A DNA stretch of 64,000 nt from G963667675 sp965197565 (GTDB taxonomy: Bacteria > Chloroflexota > Dehalococcoidia > Lucifugimonadales > UBA3495). How positions within the stretch are numbered: position 1 is the stretch's first letter; every line of letters starts with the position of its first letter. The notes below the pieces were generated by a model, which was not told the origin of the DNA, did not search any database, and was given only the letters and a program-made list of their open reading frames with translations. The stretch spans positions 620,001 through 684,000 of the forward strand of contig CBDANK010000003.1 of NCBI GenBank assembly GCA_965197565.1, written 5' to 3'. The translations under genes were made by a program, and so were the position numbers. Of the stretch, positions 18,322 to 26,264 are shown piece by piece.

Positions 18322-18876
18322 CTACCGCCGCCGGAACAAGCGCCAGACGGGGGTGGTGAAGCCGGGGAGCAATTCCCCGCCGTCGAGGCCATCGTCCTCG
18401 CTTAGGGTTATTGGGAGTGCGCCGGGGCGGTGGATGGTGACGGTCGTGGTCTGCGGGTCGGCGACCCACACTTGGCGTGAGCCGTAGCTGAGCCACATGG
18501 CGGCCTTGGAAGCCATTTCGGGGTTGGAGTTGCCAGGGGATTTCACTTCGACGGCCAAGTCCGGCGCCAGTTCCGGGTAACCCTGGACCTCTTCCGGGAC
18601 ACGGTCCGGTGCGAACCAGGCCACGTCGGGCGCCCGCACCGTGTCCGGGTCGCGCTCCAACAAGTAGCCGGGCTCGCCGGCGCGGACACCGCCATAGTCG
18701 TTTGAGTCGGAATAATTCGACAGAAGAGTATCGATCCTGCTTACGGCTTCGCCGTGCTTGTCTCCTGGAGGCATCTTATCAACTAGCACTCCCCTGATAA
18801 GCTCATACCTCCTGCCTTCCCCTCTGGGGAGCCGCAGCAGTTCGTCAGCCGTTATCAGTTTTTGTTTGGTAGTCAT
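18322..18876 (-). CDS. Uma2-family (DUF820) PD-(D/E)xK protein, copy 1
   Basis: This 184-residue Uma2-family protein has the restriction-endonuclease-like fold signature 'VRAPDVAWFAP' then 'PDLAVEVKSPGN' (D...ExK). The N-terminus 'LLRLPRGEGRRYELIRGVLV' is typical of the family. It is next to a close paralogue on the same strand, 67 bp away, so this is a tandem duplication. Uma2 genes are abundant in Cyanobacteria and Chloroflexota and their cellular role is unclear. Confidence 0.88.
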   Translation of the reverse strand: MTTKQKLITADELLRLPRGEGRRYELIRGVLVDKMPPGDKHGEAVSRIDTLLSNYSDSNDYGGVRAGEPGYLLERDPDTVRAPDVAWFAPDRVPEEVQGYPELAPDLAVEVKSPGNSNPEMASKAAMWLSYGSRQVWVADPQTTTVTIHRPGALPITLSEDDGLDGGELLPGFTTPVWRLFRRR

Positions 18877-18943
18877 TTGTCGTTGTACCGATTGGTAGAT
18901 TAGGCTTTACCGGCAGTCTGATTTTAGCGCCGGTCTACTTGTG

Positions 18944-19501
18944 CTACCGCCGCCGCCGGAACAAACGCCAGACCGGGGTGGTGAAGCCGGGGAGCAATTC
19001 CCCGCCGTCGAGGTCATCGTCCTCGCTTAGGGTTATGGGAAGTGTGCCCGGGCGGTGGATGGTAAGGGTCGTCCGCTCCGGGTCGGCGACCCACACTTGG
19101 CGTGAGCCGTAGCTGAGCCACATGGCGGCCTTGGAAGCCATTTCGGGGTTGGAGTTGCCGGGGGATTTCACTTCGACGGCTAGGTCCGGCGCCAGTTCCG
19201 GGTAGCCCTGGGTCCCTTCCGGGACGCGGCCCGGCGCAATCCAGACCACGTCAGGAGCGCGCACCGTGTCCGGGTCTCGTTCCAGCAGATAGCCGGGGTC
19301 CCCAGCCGCGGTAACGCCGAAGTCATTTTCGTCGGCGTAGTTGGTTAAGATACTGCTTATTCTGGCCACAACTTCACCATGCTTCTGTCCTGGAGGCATC
19401 TTATCAACCACCACTCCCCTAATAAGCTCATACCTCCTGCCTCCCCCCCTGGGGAGCCGCAGCAGTTCTTCGGCAGTCACCAGCTTTTGCTTGGTCGTCA
19501 T
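18944..19501 (-). CDS. Uma2-family (DUF820) PD-(D/E)xK protein, copy 2
   Basis: A paralogue of the downstream neighbour, 185 residues from ATG 19501 ('MTTKQKLVTAEELLRLP'). The nuclease motif is intact: 'VRAPDVVWIAP' and 'PDLAVEVKSPGN'. Protein identity to copy 1 is high along the whole length, highest in the C-terminal half, pointing to a fairly recent duplication. An upstream extension to 19516 is open but lacks homology. A tandem pair under a common promoter is likely. Confidence 0.88.
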   Translation of the reverse strand: MTTKQKLVTAEELLRLPRGGGRRYELIRGVVVDKMPPGQKHGEVVARISSILTNYADENDFGVTAAGDPGYLLERDPDTVRAPDVVWIAPGRVPEGTQGYPELAPDLAVEVKSPGNSNPEMASKAAMWLSYGSRQVWVADPERTTLTIHRPGTLPITLSEDDDLDGGELLPGFTTPVWRLFRRRR

Positions 19502-19590
19502 CCGGCGTAACACCAATTGATAGGTTAGGCTTTATCGGCGGTCTGATTTTACCACCGGCCTACTCCCACCTACCACCGCCGGAACAAGGC

Positions 19591-19687
19591 AACTGTTCAG
19601 AATTGGTGAGCGCACTGACCGAAACCGCTCATCCTGAGCGCAGCGCAGCGGAGTCGAAGGACCGATTCTCCTCAAATCTGAACAGTT
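19591..19687. repeat. 97-bp inverted-repeat element
   Basis: It begins AACTGTTCAGAATT and ends with the reverse complement of AACTGTTCAGATTT, giving 11 matched terminal bases. The middle holds 'CATCCTGAGCGCAGCG' and 'GTCGAAGGA', phrases common in dispersed extragenic palindromes. A lone half-match (CTGAACAGTTAC) lies near 8832. Confidence 0.55.
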
Positions 19688-19828
19688 ACACCGCCAAGTC
19701 CGGGATTGATGATTTCCCGCGCTGACGGTTGTGGTAGATGGGCGGCTGCGGGTGATACATTGGACTGGCAACCCGGTTGGGTCGCCCGGTTCCAATAAGT
19801 ACGCCGGTCTATTGCGAGGAGGAGAAAT

Positions 19829-20239
19829 ATGTCCATCCTGATTCGCGCCGTAGCGGCTTATCTGGTGTTGGTCGCCGCAGCAGTGGCCGTGAATTTCATT
19901 GTTACTCCGATGTACCACCCAGGCGGAGACGCGTCCTTCCCGGTATGGGAGGTCCTCAACTATTTCATGGCAGTGGGGATGGTGTTTACCCTGGCCGCCA
20001 GCTACGCAGAAAAGCGGCGTATTGATGGCGACGGTTCAGCGGACCTGAAGCGCTACTTGGAAGCGAACACGGTTTTCTACGGAGCAATCGCCGTGTTCAT
20101 CCTATTCATGTGGAACTGGTTCAGTTCTCTATCTCCCAACAACGAGGCCGACGGACAATTTTGGACTGTCGTCGACACCCTGATGCCCATTGTAATGGGT
20201 GTCGCCGGCTGTCGAATGTGGCGCAACGTCGACGCATAG
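19829..20239 (+). CDS. Small four-helix membrane protein
   Basis: A 136-residue protein with hydrophobic segments 'AVAAYLVLVAAAVAVNFIV', 'VLNYFMAVGMVFTLAAS', 'VFYGAIAVFILFMWNWF' and 'LMPIVMGVAGCRM'. A strong ribosome site, GAGGAGGAG, precedes ATG 19829. The sequence resembles small conserved membrane proteins annotated without function in marine metagenomes. I cannot assign a role. Confidence 0.75.
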   Translation: MSILIRAVAAYLVLVAAAVAVNFIVTPMYHPGGDASFPVWEVLNYFMAVGMVFTLAASYAEKRRIDGDGSADLKRYLEANTVFYGAIAVFILFMWNWFSSLSPNNEADGQFWTVVDTLMPIVMGVAGCRMWRNVDA

Positions 20240-20366
20240 ACGCTGCTCCAGCAAACGGGTGAGCCGTCTCTAGGTTCGAGGCACCGATATGGACGTGATC
20301 CGTAATTGAAGGAATACGCGAATATCGGCACCGGGCCAACGGCCGGCACCCTTGGAGAGAGTTATC

Positions 20367-21551
20367 ATGCTATTGCTGCCTAAGGTGCGGGCTTTTGTTT
20401 TCGGCTTGACGGCGGTCTTGGTGCTGGCGGTCCTGGCTTGTAACGGCGGTGACGATGCAGGGCAGGAGGGCCCCTTCAGGATCGGTGTGATGGAATCGCT
20501 GACGGGCTCCGGCGAGACCTACGGCACGGTGGCTAATCAGGCCAAACAGATGGCCGCGGACGAGATCAACTCCGCGGGCGGCATCAATGGACGCAGGCTG
20601 GAACTTATCGTTGAGGACTCCGGATGCAGCGCCAAGGACGCGGTTACTGCTTACAACAAGCTGACTAGCGTGGACGGCGTGAAGATCATCCTGGGGACCT
20701 CGTGCAGCGGCGCTATGCTAGGCGCCGCTCCGCTGGCGGAGAAGGATAGGGTGATCCTGTTCTCCGGACTGGCCAGCAACCCGGACATCGCCAACGCCGG
20801 CGACTACATCTTCCGCACCCAGATCAGCGATATACAGGTGGGCATCGACACCGGGAACCTTCTGTGGGCGGACGGGGTCCGCGAGTTGGCTACCATCACG
20901 GAAGCCACCGACTACGCCGAGGGCGTGAGACGCACCTCGGTCGCTCAGTTCGAGAAACGCGGCGGCAGGATCGTCGCCTCGGAGTGGTACGCGTCGGATG
21001 TCACCGACTTCAGGTCGCAACTGACCAAGCTGTTCGCGGCGAATCCGGACGTGCTCCATCTGGCCCCCCAGTCCGAATTCGCCGCGGGCGCCATCATCAA
21101 GCAAGCGCGGGAGGTGGGCTACCAAGGCCCGATCTACGCGGAAACGATCTCAGTAGGAACCACCGCCCTGGAAATCGCAGGCGACGCGGCGACCGGCATG
21201 AAGGCCATCACCGCTGACCTAGACCCCGACAACCGGAAAGCCCAGGAGGTCTTGGCCAACTTCAGGGAGCGCTACAACTACATCACCCTGCCGTGGCACC
21301 TGGGGTCCGCATACGACGATGTCTATATCGCAGCCGAGTGCCTCAAGCAGACCAACGACGACCAAGACGCTGACGGCTTCCGTGACTGTATGTACAGCAT
21401 TACTTGGAGCGGCGCCATCGGAGACGACTACAGCTTCGACGCCGACGGCGAGGTCGTAGGTCTCTCCCGGCTGGTCGTGGAGGTCCTGCCAATGTCCGAG
21501 TGGACCGCCGACAGAAAATACAAGGTGCTCGGACCGGCGCCAACGCAGTAG
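20367..21551 (+). CDS. Branched-chain amino-acid-type substrate-binding lipoprotein (solitary)
   Basis: A 394-residue periplasmic-binding protein of the LivJ/Peripla_BP_6 type. It has a lipoprotein signal 'GLTAVLVLAVLACNGG', then 'RIGVMESLTGSGETYG', 'GINGRRLELIVEDSGC' and 'VILGTSCSGAMLGAAPLAE', the expected first-lobe motifs. ATG 20367 follows GGAGAG; the frame extends five codons upstream to a TTG without support. No permease or ATPase genes are nearby, so it either serves a distant transporter or is a receptor. Ligand specificity cannot be read from the sequence. Confidence 0.85.
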   Translation: MLLLPKVRAFVFGLTAVLVLAVLACNGGDDAGQEGPFRIGVMESLTGSGETYGTVANQAKQMAADEINSAGGINGRRLELIVEDSGCSAKDAVTAYNKLTSVDGVKIILGTSCSGAMLGAAPLAEKDRVILFSGLASNPDIANAGDYIFRTQISDIQVGIDTGNLLWADGVRELATITEATDYAEGVRRTSVAQFEKRGGRIVASEWYASDVTDFRSQLTKLFAANPDVLHLAPQSEFAAGAIIKQAREVGYQGPIYAETISVGTTALEIAGDAATGMKAITADLDPDNRKAQEVLANFRERYNYITLPWHLGSAYDDVYIAAECLKQTNDDQDADGFRDCMYSITWSGAIGDDYSFDADGEVVGLSRLVVEVLPMSEWTADRKYKVLGPAPTQ

Positions 21552-21671
21552 AGTCCCGCTGAGAATTTCTCCTTTCCTCTTACAACTCCGTGGAACGATT
21601 TCGGCCGCTCTCGCATATTATCTATGTAGACTCCCTATCGAAAGACGGGAGATGGGCCCAAGGAGCGGCCA

Positions 21672-22211
21672 GTGACCGAAGACGAAGCTGTCCTTCGATG
21701 CCAAGACGGCGACCGCGACGCTTTCCATTACTTGGTGGAGCGGTACAAGGACATCCTCTACGGCACCGCTTACCTGATGACCAGCAACCGGGCCTTGGCT
21801 GAGGAGCAGGTCCAAGAAGCCTTCTTGTTGGCCTGGCAAGGTATCAGGCGCTTCCAACGAGGACGCCCCTTCAAGCCCTGGCTGGTGCGAATCCTGGTGA
21901 ACAGCGTATTAGCCCAACGAAGGCGCCGCTCAGTTGCTACAGTGCCCCTTGAGGAATCGGCAAGAGACGCGGAGGCGGCGGACCTTGAGGACGCGGTGGA
22001 AGCCCTGGAAGACCGCCGGAGCGTCCGGCTGGCTTTGGCCTGCCTCAGCCAAGAGCACCAGCAGGTCTTGGTCTTGCGTTACTATGCCGACCTGACCGTG
22101 CCCCAAGTGGCCCAGTCATTGAAGGTCCGGGAAGGAACGGTCAAGTCGCGGCTGCACCGGGCGCTGGGGCATCTACGGGCGCAATTGGAGAGCATGGGAG
22201 CAGGCAGGTGA
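21672..22211 (+). CDS. ECF-type RNA polymerase sigma factor
   Basis: A 179-residue sigma-70 family protein of the extracytoplasmic-function class. Region 2 reads 'DAFHYLVERYKDILYGTAYLM' and 'EEQVQEAFLLAWQGIRRF'; region 4 reads 'LACLSQEHQQVLVLRYYADLTVPQVAQSL' and 'REGTVKSRLHRALGHLR'. The start is GTG 21672. Six bases after its stop begins a protein whose N-terminus looks like an anti-sigma factor, so the two probably form one regulatory unit that responds to an envelope signal. Confidence 0.9.
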   Translation: MTEDEAVLRCQDGDRDAFHYLVERYKDILYGTAYLMTSNRALAEEQVQEAFLLAWQGIRRFQRGRPFKPWLVRILVNSVLAQRRRRSVATVPLEESARDAEAADLEDAVEALEDRRSVRLALACLSQEHQQVLVLRYYADLTVPQVAQSLKVREGTVKSRLHRALGHLRAQLESMGAGR

Positions 22212-22217
22212 TCGACT

Positions 22218-24317
22218 ATGGCGCGTGACGATTCCCAGGACCAAGAAATGGAAAGAGTCCTCCAAGGGTATTTCGCCTCTGAGAGGCCCGGTGCTCGGGC
22301 CCCCGATGACCTGTGGCAGCGGCTGGAAAACCGGTTGGGAGAGCAGTCGGCCCCTTCCCGTCTTTCCACAATTGGAGACAAGATATTCCCCCGGACCGGC
22401 CGTTTGTGGAGCCCGGCATTTGCCACCGCGGGAGTGGCCGCGGTAGCGGTGGCGGTCACCGTGTCAGTCTGGGTGGCTACCGGCGGTTTCAGCGGAGGAG
22501 AACCGCCCTCCACTATTATGCCAATGTCCGAAGGGGCTGAAGCGGCTTCCGAAGGGGCTGAAGCGGCTATGGAGGAGGCTGTTATCTTGGGCCAGTATTC
22601 CATAACACCTCAAGGTGATACAGGTCCGCAAGGGTCCTCTTCGCCGTTGCCAACAGCGGCGCCAGCCTCTATGCCAATGTCCGAAGAGGCTGAAGCGGCT
22701 ATGGAGGAGGCTGTTATCTTGGGCCAGTATTCCATAACACCTCAAGCTGATACAGGCCCGCAAGGGTCCTCTTCGCCGTTGCCAACAGCGGCGCCAGCCT
22801 CCGCTAGGGCGTCGGGGGCCTTGGCTGAACCGGAGGCGGCTTTCGATTTGTTGGTCCCCCAGGTTGGCAGTCCACCGGACACCGTGTTCAAAGACTACGG
22901 CAGGCTGCCTTTCGTAGCCGCTATTGAAGACCCTGTCTCCACCTTTAGCTTGGACACCGACCGTACTTCGTATCAACTGGCCCTCAATTGGGCCCGCAAC
23001 GGCTACCAAGTGGAGCCGGAGTCGGTGAGAGCCGAGGAGTGGATTAACGCCTTCGACTACGGCTACGACCCGCCGTCCAACCGGCGAGAGTTTGCTATAT
23101 CGTCAGACATTACCCGGCACCCGCTGGATAGCCGTTTGCACTTGGCCCGGATCGCCTTTCAAGCGCCGGAGGTCCGGGATGACACTCCCCTGAACGTCAC
23201 GTTGGTGCTGGACGCGTCGGGGTCCATGGCCGAAGGCAACCGGGTAGCCATCGCTCGGGAAGCCGCGGAAAGCATCCGAAGAAGCCTGGGCCCAAGGGAC
23301 CGTATCGCAGTGGTGCACTTCTCAACAAACGTGCTCGATGACTTTACAGTGGACCACCGACAGCCGGACCACCGGCAAGTAGCGTGGTCCATCGGTCTGC
23401 TGGCGCCTCACAACGCCACCAACGTCCAAGCCGGCTTGGACTTGGGAGTCCAATTGGCCGACCGGGCCCGCCGTGAGCGGCCCGGCGCCTACAACTACAT
23501 CATCTTGATGTCGGACGGCGTGGCCAACGTCGACGCCGCCAACCCCTTTGCCATCCTGGAGTCGGCCTATGACCGGGACAGCGGGAACCCGCTCCGGATC
23601 ATTTCGATCGGCGTCGGCATTGAGAACTACAATGACTACCTGCTGGAGCAGTTGGCCCAACACGGCAACGGCTGGTATCGCTACCTCAGTGACACCGGCC
23701 AGGCGCGCGCTACGTTCAGCCGGGAAAACTGGCTGGCCCTCTCTGCGCCCTTCGCCGACCAGACCCGCGCTCAAGTAACTTGGGAACCCGAGGTGGTCAG
23801 GTCGTGGCGCATCGTCGGCTACGAGAACCGGGTGACACCCGACGCGACCTTCGCTCAGGACCGAAAAGAGTTCGCCGAACTGCCCTCGGGCACGGCCACG
23901 ACTGTCTTTTACGAGCTTGAGTTGTACGAGGAAGTAAGGAGGAATCGATGGGAACGGTTGGCCGGCGTAGAGTTGAGGTGGGTCGATCCCGGCACCGGCG
24001 AGTCTCGCAGGCAGAGTGGTCAGGTCGCGGGTTCATTGAACACCCCTTTGCAGCGCCATGCCGACCCCCTGCTACAATTCGGAGCCATCGTGGCCCTGTC
24101 GGCTGACCGTTACAGTGGCCTGGGTGACCGGCGGCCCAGTTACCTGCCGGAAATGAGCGGCGACTTGACCCGTCTGCTGGGCCTGCTGCGGCCACTGCAA
24201 CACGACCTGGGTGAACTGCCTGCCTACAACGACTTCCGGTTCTTGCTGGAACACATCAACCAGGCTGTTAGCGAACAGGTCCCGGAAGCCACCCTGCCTT
24301 CCGGGTACAGCCGCTAG
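22218..24317 (+). CDS. Membrane-anchored von Willebrand A protein with anti-sigma-like N-terminus (YfbK type)
   Basis: A 699-residue protein. Residues 1-60 are soluble and positioned like an anti-sigma domain ('MERVLQGYFASERPGARAPDDLWQRLENRL'), a single membrane helix lies near 72-95, then a low-complexity segment contains two tandem 44-51-residue repeats. The outer part has the YfbK architecture: 'FSLDTDRTSYQLALNW' and 'VRAEEWINAFDYGYD', then a vWA domain with MIDAS 'VLDASGSM' and a C-terminal DUF3520-like region. It follows the ECF sigma gene after 6 bp. The outer vWA domain may bind a ligand whose presence is passed to the sigma factor; that coupling is inferred. Confidence 0.85.
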   Translation: MARDDSQDQEMERVLQGYFASERPGARAPDDLWQRLENRLGEQSAPSRLSTIGDKIFPRTGRLWSPAFATAGVAAVAVAVTVSVWVATGGFSGGEPPSTIMPMSEGAEAASEGAEAAMEEAVILGQYSITPQGDTGPQGSSSPLPTAAPASMPMSEEAEAAMEEAVILGQYSITPQADTGPQGSSSPLPTAAPASARASGALAEPEAAFDLLVPQVGSPPDTVFKDYGRLPFVAAIEDPVSTFSLDTDRTSYQLALNWARNGYQVEPESVRAEEWINAFDYGYDPPSNRREFAISSDITRHPLDSRLHLARIAFQAPEVRDDTPLNVTLVLDASGSMAEGNRVAIAREAAESIRRSLGPRDRIAVVHFSTNVLDDFTVDHRQPDHRQVAWSIGLLAPHNATNVQAGLDLGVQLADRARRERPGAYNYIILMSDGVANVDAANPFAILESAYDRDSGNPLRIISIGVGIENYNDYLLEQLAQHGNGWYRYLSDTGQARATFSRENWLALSAPFADQTRAQVTWEPEVVRSWRIVGYENRVTPDATFAQDRKEFAELPSGTATTVFYELELYEEVRRNRWERLAGVELRWVDPGTGESRRQSGQVAGSLNTPLQRHADPLLQFGAIVALSADRYSGLGDRRPSYLPEMSGDLTRLLGLLRPLQHDLGELPAYNDFRFLLEHINQAVSEQVPEATLPSGYSR
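22518..22802 (+). repeat. Tandem coding repeat within the vWA gene
   Basis: Two units, 22518-22670 (153 bp) and 22671-22802 (132 bp), are nearly identical. The first carries an extra 21-bp internal duplication (encoding SEGAEAA twice). Each encodes 'EEAVILGQYSITPQ' and 'SSSPLPTAAPAS'. The units form the extracellular stalk between the membrane helix and the vWA region and may vary in number between strains. Confidence 0.75.
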
Positions 24318-24345
24318 CTCGCCCAATGCGACCGGTTTCGGTTGG

Positions 24346-24363
24346 CGCGGCGCCAAAGCCGCG
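24346..24363. terminator. Possible bidirectional terminator hairpin
   Basis: A six-base-pair GC stem (CGCGGC/GCCGCG) with a six-base loop lies between the convergent vWA and peroxiredoxin genes. No U-run follows on either side, so termination is only plausible. Confidence 0.35.
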
Positions 24364-24368
24364 TAGAC

Positions 24369-25142
24369 TCACCCATCAATTTGGGATAGCTGGGCTAGGA
24401 TTTCAGAAGTAGCGGTTCGGTCCCCTATGGACCTGCCGACATACTTCCACCTGATGATTCCCTCGCGGTCCACGATGAATGTGGCAGGGGCGGCGAGACC
24501 GTCTCCCAGGAGGTCGTACACCATGTACGCTTCCGGTACTCCTGTGGAGGGGTCATACAAGACCGGGAAGGGGATGCCCAACTCCTCGACCACCTTAGTT
24601 GCGTCGCTAAGATCATCGATGCTGATGGCCAGCACCTCGGCGTTCAAGTCGGTGATGGCGTTGTATTCCTGTGTCAGCTCGACGAGCTGCGCTCGGCAGA
24701 ACGTTCACCAGAACGCCCGGTAGAACACCACAGCCAGGCTCTTGTTTCCCCTATAGGACTCCATGGATAGATCAGGCCCGGAGGTGGAGGGGAGCGTGAA
24801 TCCTGGGGCTATGTCTCCGACTCCGGCGCCGATCGCGGGACTCGCTTCAGTCGACTCAAGGTTGTCCGCCGGGATTGCGGTGGGTAGCTCACTCGGGACC
24901 GCAGCCGGAGTAGGGGTAAGGGATGGCGGAGGAGCCGCCGGGGCGTCAGTTGGTACAGGGGTAAGGGACGGCGGAGCCGCCGGAGTGTCGGCCGGTACAG
25001 GGGTAAGGGACGGCAGAGCCGCCGGGGCGTCAGTGCTTATTGGCTGGATTGGCGAGGGCGTGTTTGGGGCGATGTCAGGCGTACTGTCGCACCCGGCCGC
25101 CACGATGAGGGCGATCATCCCTGTCAAAAGAATTCTTAGCAT
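24369..25142 (-). CDS. Peroxiredoxin-like lipoprotein, probable selenoprotein (in-frame UGA at 24705-24707)
   Basis: The gene reads 257 residues in one frame if UGA at codon 146 is translated. Residues 1-18 are a lipoprotein signal ('ALIVAAGC'), a Pro/Ala/Thr linker runs to about 105, and an AhpC/TSA redoxin domain begins at 'VGDIAPGFTLPSTSG'. The conserved 'VVFYRAFW-C-x-F-C-RAQLVEL' motif of this family here reads FYRAFW-UGA-TFCRAQLVEL, so UGA occupies the catalytic Cys position, giving U-x-x-C. Homology then continues in frame: 'NAEVLAISIDDLSDATKVVEELGIP', 'PATFIVDREGIIRW'. A hairpin just after the UGA (24675-24689) fits a bacterial SECIS. The alternative is a nonsense mutation in a Cys version. 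No sel genes are in the window. Confidence 0.75.
24675..24689 (-). promoter_or_regulatory. Candidate SECIS hairpin
   Basis: On the coding strand a perfect six-base-pair stem CAGCUC/GAGCUG closes a three-base loop GUC. The loop G lies 22 nt after the UGA, inside the 16-37 nt range given for bacterial SECIS elements, and it is the first loop base as expected. A lower stem (UUCUG with CAGGAA, one bulge) is possible. Confidence 0.6.
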
Positions 25143-25923
25143 GACATCAATTTATCATACATCGGCATGGGGAGCGAACACCGCTCTTGGCGGTACCCGT
25201 GGCTTACCCGAGAATTGGCCCCGTGTTGCAGTGGCGGCAACTGCGTCGCCGTTTTATTACTGAATCCACGCTTTTTCATTGTCCGCCATTCCCGTATAAA
25301 ATTCAGATGTCCTCTGGATGACGTCACTGACCGCTTCATGCTAAGGTCCATCGTCCGCGGACGCTTTCCGGCGGAAGACTGAGGACGCCCTGTGTATATG
25401 CTCCTGTATCCCGGCCGAGTCTCCAGACTAATGGGGTGCGCCTCAGATTTTTGCGGGGACTGGGCTCGGGCCGGATTTGTTTCTTGGTTGGAACAAATAA
25501 GGAACAAATCGGCCGCGGGGCTGAAATCCCCCTTCGCGAAAGCGGGCCCGGCAGTGGCCGATTGCCGGTCAGGGACCCAGGCCCTGCAACTCCACCGTGC
25601 TTCGCCGGGGACGAAGGGAGACCGAGGGAGGCTTTTGGCGGTTGGGACATGGGCAACATGGTTTCAGTTTGGGTATTGGCCTTCGGGCTTGTCAAGGAAG
25701 AGGTGGCATTGAGGTAATGGTTGCGAAAGGGGGGAGGCCCGGCAGTGGAGTCGATGATGCGGCGGGCCTACGACATGGGCGCAAAATCTTGGGGCGCACC
25801 CCGACTAATGCAACGACTAGACGTATCATGTTACTCTCCCGGTTGCTTTGTCGAGCTACTGAAGGCATTCAGGAGAATTTGGAGCGGTTGGGGTTTTAGA
25901 TGAACAATGGAAGGGAGGTAACG
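25143..25923. other. 780-bp region without a recognisable gene
   Basis: The open frames here overlap on both strands and none shows family motifs or a convincing start with a ribosome site. The phrase CCCGGCAGTGG occurs twice (near 25547 and 25740). It may hold remnants of decayed genes, but I cannot name them. Confidence 0.4.
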
Positions 25924-26208
25924 ATGATAAGACCCATCGAAGTAGAACCTCGAGAGGGATACCGGATATGGCTCCGCTACTCAGACGGCGCCGCCGGAGA
26001 GATTGACCTATCGCACCTTGCCGGCGAGGGCGTCTTCGCCGCTTGGGATAAGCCTGGATACTTTGAAAAGGTCCACATCGCTCCCCACAGGGCCATAGCC
26101 TGGGACGATGACCTTGAACTTTGTCCGGATGCTCTCTATATGGAGCTTACCGGCATGACTGTCGGAGAGGTCATGCCGGGCACACGGTTTCTAGTAGAAA
26201 ATGCCTGA
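25924..26208 (+). CDS. DUF2442-domain protein
   Basis: A 94-residue DUF2442 protein: 'IEVEPREGYRIWLRYSDGAAGEIDLS', 'GVFAAWDKPGYFEKVHI', then 'IAWDDDLELCPDALYMEL', the 'W-x(3-6)-CPDALY' ending that marks the family. ATG 25924 has GGGAGG before it. DUF2442 genes often neighbour DUF4160 genes in toxin-antitoxin-like pairs, but no DUF4160 gene is visible here, so this is an orphan. Confidence 0.85.
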   Translation: MIRPIEVEPREGYRIWLRYSDGAAGEIDLSHLAGEGVFAAWDKPGYFEKVHIAPHRAIAWDDDLELCPDALYMELTGMTVGEVMPGTRFLVENA

Positions 26209-26264
26209 ACTGTGCCGATTTTATGGCCGCTGTGGGGACGCGGCACGATAACAGAGGATGCGAT

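Noticed and set aside
25400..25900. Overlapping frames of 60-119 residues on both strands
   Set aside because: None has motifs or good starts; they look like chance frames in GC-rich sequence.
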